From positions 1 to 24,056 of the forward strand of contig JAUXDG010000010.1 of assembly GCA_030618475.1 (NCBI GenBank): a DNA stretch of 24,056 nt, given 5' to 3'. Below are positions 15,178 to 21,568 of this stretch, in pieces. The first letter of the stretch is position 1, and every line of letters begins with the position of its first letter. The notes beneath the pieces are model-generated. The model was not told the DNA's origin and searched no databases. It saw only the letters and a program-made list of their open reading frames with translations. This stretch comes from Gammaproteobacteria bacterium (GTDB taxonomy: Bacteria; Pseudomonadota; Gammaproteobacteria; DSM-19610). The position numbers were made by a program, and so were the translations under genes.

Positions 15178-16104
15178 ATGCGACTGATACGAGGACTGCA
15201 CAATCTGCATCATTCCCAGCTGGGGAGTGCCCTGACTATCGGCAATTTTGATGGTCTGCATCGCGGCCACCAGGCGGTGCTGCGGCACCTGCGGCAGCGC
15301 GCTGCTGAGCAGCAGCTGGCGACGACGGTGATGACGTTTGAACCGACGGCACAGGAGTATTTTTCACCCGGGACGGCACCGGCACGTTTGCAGCGTCTGC
15401 GCGACAAACTGGCCATGCTGCAGGAACTGGACGTCAATCAGGTGCACTGCCTGCGTTTCAATCAGGAGCTGGCTGCGTTGAGCGCAGACGCCTTTGTCCG
15501 GCAAATCCTCGTCGAGGGACTGGATGTGCGTTACCTGGTGGTGGGTGACGATTTCCGTTTCGGTAAGGAGCGTCGCGGCGATTTCGCCTTTTTGCAGCAA
15601 GCCGGTCAGCGATACGGATTTGAAGTGGTCAGTACCCGTACCTTTCTTGAAGGTGAGGACCGGGTCAGCAGTACACGCATACGCCAGGCGCTGGCCGAGG
15701 GCGATCTGGCCATGGCAGAGCAGTTGCTGGGCAGGTCATACCGTATCTGCGGGCGGGTGTCGCCGGGGCAGCAGCGCGGGCGTACCATTGGTTTTCATAC
15801 TGCCAATGTACGCCTGCACCGGGTCGTTTCGCCGCTAAAAGGTGTGTTCGCGGTGCGCGTGTACGGCCTGGGTAGCGACGTGTTGAACGGTGTTGCCAAT
15901 GTCGGTACACGGCCAACGGTAGACGGCAGTTACTGTGTACTGGAAATACACCTGTTTGATTTTGATTCGGATATATACGGCCGCCATCTGGATGTTGAGT
16001 TTTGCAGGAAGCTTCGTGAGGAAAAGAAATTTGAATCGTTCGAGGCATTAAAGCAACAGATTGAGTTTGATGCCGAACAGGCGCGGACATTTTTCAGCGA
16101 GTGA
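15178..16104 (+). CDS. ribF: Bifunctional riboflavin kinase / FAD synthetase
   Basis: The 308-residue enzyme converts riboflavin to FMN and FMN to FAD. The N-terminal nucleotidyltransferase domain (1-about 180) has GNFDGLHRGHQAVL with the HxGH motif (28-31) and the downstream SSTRIRQAL. The C-terminal flavokinase domain (about 185-305) has GRVSPGQQRGRTIGF, GVANVGTRPTV and LEIHLFDF. The flavokinase motif normally written PTAN reads HTAN here (H207), while the Thr and Asn that hold Mg-ATP are kept. ATG 15178 gives the classic MRLIRGLHNL start; an in-frame GTG at 15166 lies at or before the predicted transcription start. It overlaps or nearly abuts ileS. Confidence 0.96.
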   Translation: MRLIRGLHNLHHSQLGSALTIGNFDGLHRGHQAVLRHLRQRAAEQQLATTVMTFEPTAQEYFSPGTAPARLQRLRDKLAMLQELDVNQVHCLRFNQELAALSADAFVRQILVEGLDVRYLVVGDDFRFGKERRGDFAFLQQAGQRYGFEVVSTRTFLEGEDRVSSTRIRQALAEGDLAMAEQLLGRSYRICGRVSPGQQRGRTIGFHTANVRLHRVVSPLKGVFAVRVYGLGSDVLNGVANVGTRPTVDGSYCVLEIHLFDFDSDIYGRHLDVEFCRKLREEKKFESFEALKQQIEFDAEQARTFFSE

Positions 16105-16112
16105 GTGTGAGA

Positions 16113-18959
16113 GTGAGTAACTATAAAGACACTTTGAATTTGCCCCGGACAAAGTTCCCGATGAAAGCGAATCTTGCCAACCGGGAACCGGACACGCTGA
16201 AATACTGGGATGACATCGACCTGTACGCCAAATTACGCGAGCTGGGACAGGACAGGCCGAAATTCCTGTTGCACGACGGGCCACCCTACGCCAACGGCGA
16301 TATTCATATCGGCCATGCGGTCAACAAGATTCTCAAGGACATCATTGTCAAAAGCAAAACCCTGAGCGGTTTTGATGCGCCTTATATCCCCGGCTGGGAT
16401 TGCCACGGCCTGCCAATAGAACTCAATGTGGAAAAGAAAATCGGCAAGGTCGGGCAAAAGGTGGATGCCAGTACCTTTCGTTCCAGCTGCCGCGACTATG
16501 CGCGCAAACAGGTGGACGGTCAGCGCAAGGACTTTATACGTCTGGGTGTGGTGGGTGACTGGGGACATTCCTACCTCACGATGGATTACCGTTTTGAAGC
16601 GGATATTATTCGTGCCCTGGGGCGCATCATTGCCAACGGTCACCTGAGTAAAGGCTATAAGCCCGTGCACTGGTGTACTGACTGCGGTTCCGCACTGGCC
16701 GAAGCCGAAGTCGAGTACGAAGATAAGACCTCGCCGGCGATCGATGTGCGTTTCAGTGTGCTCGATGAGGAAGCGCTGCTGGCGCGTTGCCATTATGCCG
16801 AAGGTCACAAGGGGGAAGGACCGCTGTCCATTGTCATCTGGACAACGACCCCCTGGACTTTGCCGGCTAACCGTGCCGTAGCGCTCAATCCGGAACTCGA
16901 GTACGCCGTGGTACAGGCGGATCTCGGACATGGAACGGAGCGGCTGGTGCTGGCCGAAGCACTGTTGAAAGATGTCATGCTCCGCTACGACTGTGAGCAC
17001 TACCAGGTGGTCGCTTACTGCAAGGGTCAGGAACTGGAACACCTCAGGCTCGCGCATCCATTCTATGATCGGGAGGTGCCCGTCATTCTCGGTGACCATG
17101 TCACTACCGAAGCCGGTACCGGCGCGGTCCATACCGCACCCGGCCACGGCCAGGATGACTATGTGGTGGGGCAGCGCTACGGTCTCGCGGTCGACAATCC
17201 GGTCGGTGCCAACGGCGTATTCGTGGAAGGCACGGAATTATTTGCCGGCAAGCACGTGTTTTCGGCTAACGATGATGTGCTCGACGTCTTAAAGGCCAGG
17301 GGTGCTTTGCTGCATATCGAGGCCCTGCGTCACAGCTATCCCCATTGCTGGCGGCATAAGACACCGATTATTTTCCGTGCCACACCGCAGTGGTTTATCA
17401 GCATGGATCAGAACGGTCTGCGCAGCTCGGCGCTGGCGGCGATCAGGGACGTGCAATGGCTGCCGGACTGGGGGCAGGCGCGTATCGAAGGCATGGTCGA
17501 AGGGCGTCCCGACTGGTGTATTTCGCGTCAGCGGACCTGGGGCTCACCCATCGCGCTTTTTGTGCATCATAAAACAGGTGAACTGCATCCAGATACCGCG
17601 CGTCTGATTGAGGAGATCGCCTTACGTGTCGAACGCCATGGTATCGATGCCTGGTTCGATCTGGAGGCACAGGCCCTGTTAGGCGAGCAGGCCGATCAGT
17701 ACGAGAAGGTGCAGGACACGCTGGATGTCTGGTTCGATTCCGGAACCACGCACCAGTGTGTGCTGGAACGCCGGGAGGAACTGGGTTTTCCGGCCGATCT
17801 GTACCTGGAAGGTTCCGATCAGCACCGTGGCTGGTTCCAGTCCTCGTTGCTGACCTCGGTCGCCATGCACGGCACAGCACCCTATCGTCAGGTCCTGACC
17901 CACGGCTTTACCGTCGATGCTCAGGGCCAGAAGATGTCCAAGTCAAAGGGCAACGTGGTTGCACCGCAGAAAGTGGTGAACAGCCTGGGTGCGGATATCC
18001 TGCGCCTGTGGGTGGCGGCGACCGACTACCGCAACGAGATGAACGTTTCCGATGAAATCCTGAAACGTACGGCGGATGCTTACCGGCGCCTGCGCAACAC
18101 GGCACGTTTCCTGCTGGCCAACCTGACTGGTTTTGATCCGGTGGAACACGCCTTGCCGCCCGAACAGATGCTGATGCTCGATCGCTGGGCCGTGGAGCGC
18201 GCCCGTGAGCTGCAGGAAGAGGTGGTCAGGGCTTATGAGACTTACGAGTTCCATCACATCTACCAGAAGGTGCATAACTTCTGTGCGACTGATCTGAGTG
18301 GTTTTTATCTGGATGTCATCAAGGACCGCCAGTACACCACGCGAGCGGACAGTGTTGCAAGACGTTCCACGCAGACCGCAATGTATCTGATTGCAGAGGC
18401 GCTGGTGCGTTGGCTGGCGCCCATACTCAGTTTTACCGCAGAAGAAATCTGGCGCAATCTGCCCGGTGACCGCGAGGAATCCGTCTTTCTTGAAACCTGG
18501 TTTGTGCTGCCGGAAATGTTTCTTGCCGAAGAAGAAGCCGGGCAACAGTTCGGCATGGAGTACTGGCAGCAAGTGCTGGAGGTCCGTGATGCGGTGAAAA
18601 AGGAGTTGGAGAAGCTTCGTGCGGCCGGTGATATCGGTTCATCACTGGATGCAGAAGTCGATCTCTACTGTGATGCCGACTGGCTGGCCAGGCTGTCCCG
18701 CCTGGAAGACGAAATGCGTTTCGTTCTGATTACATCCTATGTGCGTCTGCATCCGCTCGGGGAACAGACGCCTGAAGCGATCAGCGTAGATATCAATGGT
18801 GCTCAAATGGCCATACGGGTGACGCCTTCGGATTATGGCAAATGCGTACGTTGCTGGCATCACCGCGAAGATGTCGGTGGCAACACTGTCCATCCTGAAC
18901 TTTGCGGCCGCTGCGTGGAAAATGTGGACGGCAGCGGAGAGCACAGGCGCTACGCCTAG
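16113..18959 (+). CDS. ileS: Isoleucyl-tRNA synthetase
   Basis: The 948-residue class Ia synthetase charges tRNA-Ile and edits valine. Numbering from the GTG at 16101, HIGH (69-72, in NGDIHIGHAVNKILKD) and KMSKS (611-615) are intact. The CP1 editing domain (about 200-420) contains TTTPWTLPANRA and GTGAVHTAPGHGQDDY with its catalytic Asp. The C-terminus carries the zinc finger CVRCWHHREDVG...ELCGRC (from about 915) typical of bacterial IleRS. Three in-frame GTGs (16101, 16107, 16113) occur in a GTGAG repeat. The last gives MSNYKDTLNLP, the usual start, while the first overlaps the ribF stop by 4 bp. Gene order ribF-ileS-lspA is classic. Confidence 0.97.
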   Translation: MSNYKDTLNLPRTKFPMKANLANREPDTLKYWDDIDLYAKLRELGQDRPKFLLHDGPPYANGDIHIGHAVNKILKDIIVKSKTLSGFDAPYIPGWDCHGLPIELNVEKKIGKVGQKVDASTFRSSCRDYARKQVDGQRKDFIRLGVVGDWGHSYLTMDYRFEADIIRALGRIIANGHLSKGYKPVHWCTDCGSALAEAEVEYEDKTSPAIDVRFSVLDEEALLARCHYAEGHKGEGPLSIVIWTTTPWTLPANRAVALNPELEYAVVQADLGHGTERLVLAEALLKDVMLRYDCEHYQVVAYCKGQELEHLRLAHPFYDREVPVILGDHVTTEAGTGAVHTAPGHGQDDYVVGQRYGLAVDNPVGANGVFVEGTELFAGKHVFSANDDVLDVLKARGALLHIEALRHSYPHCWRHKTPIIFRATPQWFISMDQNGLRSSALAAIRDVQWLPDWGQARIEGMVEGRPDWCISRQRTWGSPIALFVHHKTGELHPDTARLIEEIALRVERHGIDAWFDLEAQALLGEQADQYEKVQDTLDVWFDSGTTHQCVLERREELGFPADLYLEGSDQHRGWFQSSLLTSVAMHGTAPYRQVLTHGFTVDAQGQKMSKSKGNVVAPQKVVNSLGADILRLWVAATDYRNEMNVSDEILKRTADAYRRLRNTARFLLANLTGFDPVEHALPPEQMLMLDRWAVERARELQEEVVRAYETYEFHHIYQKVHNFCATDLSGFYLDVIKDRQYTTRADSVARRSTQTAMYLIAEALVRWLAPILSFTAEEIWRNLPGDREESVFLETWFVLPEMFLAEEEAGQQFGMEYWQQVLEVRDAVKKELEKLRAAGDIGSSLDAEVDLYCDADWLARLSRLEDEMRFVLITSYVRLHPLGEQTPEAISVDINGAQMAIRVTPSDYGKCVRCWHHREDVGGNTVHPELCGRCVENVDGSGEHRRYA

Positions 18960-18975
18960 CGGTGATTTCCTGACT

Positions 18976-19449
18976 ATGACTAAGTGGCTTGGTGTATCGC
19001 TGCTGGTGATCATTCTCGATCAGCTCAGCAAATATGTTGCAAACGCACAGCTTGTTTATGCTGAGCCGCTGACGGTATTGCCTTCGTTTAATCTGACCCT
19101 GTTGTACAACCGGGGTGCAGCGTTCAGTTTTTTGAGCGATGCAGGCGGCTGGCAGCGCTGGTTTTTCGTGGCTATTTCCTTTATCGCAGCCATTTTCCTG
19201 ACATTCTGGCTGCGCAAGCTCAAGTCCGAACAATGGGCGCTGGCGCTGGCGCTGTCACTGGTGATCGGTGGCGCCGTCGGTAATCTTGTCGACCGGCTCT
19301 GGTTTGGGTACGTGATCGACTTCATCCAGCTTTATTACAAGAGCTTCTACTGGCCGGCATTCAATATCGCCGATTCGGCGATCACGGTCGGTGCGGTGTT
19401 ACTCGTCTGGGACGGGTTGTTCGCTAGCAGGACGCATCCTGATACTTGA
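18976..19449 (+). CDS. lspA: Lipoprotein signal peptidase II
   Basis: The 157-residue inner-membrane aspartyl protease cleaves prolipoprotein signal peptides. Four transmembrane segments and the conserved boxes are visible: DQLSKY near the N-terminus, YNRGAAFSFL, GGAVGNLVDRLWFGYVIDF (catalytic Asp of the GNxxDR box) and FNIADSAITVG (second catalytic Asp). ATG 18976, 16 bp after ileS, gives the family start MTKWLGVSLLVIILDQ. The frame is open far upstream inside ileS, but that part is shadow. It is cotranscribed with ribF-ileS; the gap to fkpB has been expanded by repeats. Confidence 0.96.
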   Translation: MTKWLGVSLLVIILDQLSKYVANAQLVYAEPLTVLPSFNLTLLYNRGAAFSFLSDAGGWQRWFFVAISFIAAIFLTFWLRKLKSEQWALALALSLVIGGAVGNLVDRLWFGYVIDFIQLYYKSFYWPAFNIADSAITVGAVLLVWDGLFASRTHPDT

Positions 19450-19475
19450 TTCCAGCCTGGATTTCTCGCAACCTA

Positions 19476-19760
19476 AACCACGAAGGACACAAAGGAAAAA
19501 CCGGTTAAATCTTCGTTGCGAGCACCTCACCCCGCTGCGCAGTACCGAATCGGGGAGGAACTGTAGGGAATTTATTCGACCGGCCGAGACCGGCCGAATA
19601 AATTCGGCCCTACAGGGTGCCTCCAAATATCAATGCGCCAGGAGTTAAGTTCTTCAAGAGGATTTCACCAGGCACCACGTATAATTACGAGCGCTCAGAG
19701 GGTGCTCTGGACACTCCTCTACGTTTAATTCCTTTGTGACCTTCGTGTCCTTCGTGGTGA
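19476..19760. repeat. Repeat-filled lspA-fkpB gap with inverted 'CCACGAAGGACAC' ends
   Basis: This 343-bp gap (19450-19792) holds no gene. Near its two ends are inverted copies of a dispersed motif: ACCACGAAGGACACAAAGG from 19478, and, as reverse complement, CACCACGAAGGACACGAAGG followed by TCACAAAGGAA within 19729-19760. The second has one extra ACGAAGG-type unit. Between them lies the 55-bp palindrome at 19561-19615. Motifs of this ACCACGAAGGACACGAAG kind recur in intergenic regions of many environmental bacteria. The segment looks like an inserted repeat element between two genes that normally sit close together. Confidence 0.6.
19561..19615. repeat. 55-bp imperfect palindrome (REP/MITE-like)
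   Basis: CTGTAGGG (19561-19568) pairs with CCCTACAG (19608-19615). Inside, AATTTATTCGACCGG pairs with CCGGCCGAATAAATT with one mismatch. CGG is unpaired on the right arm and the central loop is CCGAGA. The fold is far stronger than needed for a terminator and lacks a T-run. It matches the style of TGTAGGGCCGAATTTATTCGG-type dispersed palindromes. Confidence 0.75.
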
Positions 19761-19792
19761 GAAACTTGGACAAGAGTAAAAGGTTCTCGGAT

Positions 19793-20239
19793 ATGCAGAT
19801 TACCATCGGCTCGAAAGTGACCATGCATTTTACCTTGAGGCTGGCTGATGGCACGGTTGCCGACAGCAGCTTTGACAATGAACCGCTCAGTTTCGTGGTG
19901 GGTGATGGGGCGCTGGACAAGGGATTGGAGCTGGCCCTGATCGGTCTCGGAGCGGGCGACCGCCAGACATTGACCCTGATGCCCGGGCAGGCGTTTGGTG
20001 TGCGTGACGCTGCTGCACTGCAGTGGCTTGAAAGAGATCAGTTTCCTCCGGACATGGCACTGGAAAAGGGTCAGATTATCGGTTTTACCGGCCAGGCAGG
20101 AGAGGATGTTGCCGGTGCCGTCATCGAAATGCAGGATCAGAGGGTCAGGGTGGATTTCAATCACCCGCTTGCCGGGCGGGAAATCGAATTCGAAGTCGAG
20201 ATTCTGTCTGTCGATAATCCGCCTGATCAGGGTTTATAA
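19793..20239 (+). CDS. fkpB: FKBP-type peptidyl-prolyl isomerase (SlpA/FkpB type)
   Basis: The 148-residue product has an FKBP fold interrupted by an insert-in-flap domain, as in SlyD/SlpA. The N-terminal FKBP part is about 1-65 (ITIGSKVTMHFTLRLADGTVADSSFDNEPLSFVVGDG), the flap about 70-125, and the return FKBP strand is VDFNHPLAGREIEFEVEILSV. It probably acts as a cytosolic proline isomerase and chaperone. It lacks SlyD's His/Cys-rich tail, supporting the SlpA/FkpB assignment, as does its place between lspA and ispH. ATG 19793 gives the usual start; no strong Shine-Dalgarno sequence is seen. The upstream gap is occupied by repeats, so lspA-fkpB coupling may be weakened. Confidence 0.93.
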   Translation: MQITIGSKVTMHFTLRLADGTVADSSFDNEPLSFVVGDGALDKGLELALIGLGAGDRQTLTLMPGQAFGVRDAAALQWLERDQFPPDMALEKGQIIGFTGQAGEDVAGAVIEMQDQRVRVDFNHPLAGREIEFEVEILSVDNPPDQGL

Positions 20240-20329
20240 TTCCAGCCCGACAGACTCCGAGGTGCATCTGTCGCGACCTTACTAAGGAGTACAGAAGTTG
20301 GTCGACATAAGTTTTCTGGACACGCTGTA

Positions 20330-20356
20330 CCCCAGGGCAGAAGGTAGAGAAATGGG
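20330..20356 (+). repeat. IS-end-like sequence in the ispH leader
   Basis: CCCCAGGGCAGAAGGT (20330-20345) is identical over 16 nt to 21371-21386 inside the terminal repeat of the IS downstream. The match continues to ATGGG with one extra A and one substitution (27 versus 26 nt). It supplies the AGAAGG and ATG of one candidate ispH start, and separates the strong TAAGGAG at 20283-20289 from the conserved start at 20367. Confidence 0.5.
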
Positions 20357-21320
20357 GGCGCATAACATGCAAGTCATACTAGCCACTCCGCGCGGTTTCT
20401 GTGCCGGCGTCGATCGGGCCATTGAGATCGTTGATCGTGCCCTGGAACTGTTTGGCGCTCCTATCTACGTGCGCCACGAAGTGGTACACAACCGCTACGT
20501 TGTCAATAATCTTCGCGACAAGGGCGCCGTGTTTGTCGACGAACTGGCCGCGGTGCCGGATGCCGGGACAGTCATCTTCAGCGCCCACGGCGTTTCGCAG
20601 GCGGTGCGCCAGGAAGCCGGGCGCCGCGGTCTGAAAGTTTTTGATGCCACCTGCCCGCTGGTGACCAAGGTGCACCTGGAAGTGGCGCGTTTCAGCCAGC
20701 AGGGCCGCGAATGCATACTGATTGGCCACCAGGGCCATCCCGAAGTGGAAGGCACCATGGGGCAGTATGATGAGTCAGCGGGCGGCCGGATATACCTGGT
20801 CGAAAACCTGCAGGACGTCGGGCAACTGGACGTGCAGCACTCGGGCAAGCTCAGTTATGTCACCCAGACCACTCTGTCAGTTGACGATACCGAAAGGGTC
20901 ATCCAGGCGTTGCGCAAGCGTTATCCCGACATCAAGGGCCCGTACCGGGAAGACATCTGTTACGCCACACAAAACCGCCAGGATGCGGTTCGAGAGCTCG
21001 CCGGCAAGGCGGATGTGGTACTGGTCGTCGGTTCACCCAACAGCTCAAATTCCAATCGCTTGCGCGAACTGGCGGAACAGCAGGGTGTGCCGGCTTATCT
21101 GCTCGACGGTCCGGAGCAGATTCAGAAAGCCTGGCTGGAAGGAAAAAATACCATTGGCGTGACTGCCGGTGCTTCAGCACCGGAAGTGCTGGTGCAACAG
21201 GTTATTGACCGGCTGAAAGAATGGGGTGCGGCCAGCGTCAACGAGCAGTCCGGACGCGAAGAGACGATTACTTTCGTGTTACCCCGGGAGTTGAGGGTAA
21301 CCGCGGGCGAACTTCCCTGA
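20352..21320 (+). CDS. ispH: 4-hydroxy-3-methylbut-2-enyl diphosphate reductase
   Basis: This 4Fe-4S enzyme makes IPP and DMAPP in the last step of the MEP pathway. The three cluster cysteines are in RGFCAGVDRA, DATCPLVTKVH and DICYATQNRQ. HEVVHN, the SAHG of IFSAHGVS, GHQGHPEVEGTMGQ and SPNSSNSNRL are the substrate-binding stretches. The start is ambiguous. TTG 20298 has the best ribosome site (TAAGGAG, 8 nt) but adds 23 odd residues. ATG 20352 has AGAAGG at 7 nt. ATG 20367 gives the family-typical MQVILATPRGFC. I list 20352 (322 residues). The leader carries an IS-end-like sequence. The lspA-fkpB-ispH order is standard, and the IS follows 42 bp after the stop. Confidence 0.95.
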   Translation: MGAHNMQVILATPRGFCAGVDRAIEIVDRALELFGAPIYVRHEVVHNRYVVNNLRDKGAVFVDELAAVPDAGTVIFSAHGVSQAVRQEAGRRGLKVFDATCPLVTKVHLEVARFSQQGRECILIGHQGHPEVEGTMGQYDESAGGRIYLVENLQDVGQLDVQHSGKLSYVTQTTLSVDDTERVIQALRKRYPDIKGPYREDICYATQNRQDAVRELAGKADVVLVVGSPNSSNSNRLRELAEQQGVPAYLLDGPEQIQKAWLEGKNTIGVTAGASAPEVLVQQVIDRLKEWGAASVNEQSGREETITFVLPRELRVTAGELP

Positions 21321-21362
21321 CAGCGCACGGACCCTTTTGAAACCAAGCTGCCCGAATTTCTC

Positions 21363-21438
21363 ACCACATGCCCCAGGGCAGAAGGTGAGGAATGGGACAT
21401 TCCGAGAGGCTCCTCTGGAGGCAATGGCATTCGCTTAA
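21363..21438 (+). repeat. Left terminal inverted repeat of the IS
   Basis: All 76 bp are identical to the reverse complement of 23914-23989, starting ACCACATGCCCCAGGGC and ending GGCATTCGCTTAA. It contains two short hairpins: GGAATG-GGA-CATTCC (about 21390-21404) and AGAGG-CT-CCTCT (about 21406-21417). Confidence 0.95.
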
Positions 21439-21568
21439 AAATAAAAAGCCTCATATATATTTTGATGCCACATAACACGTTGAAATAATGGTTTTTTATA
21501 AAGCCCCATTTCGCTTGCTTTAACAATTTGACTATATTCCCGCCATATGAGAACATAGTGGTGATTCA

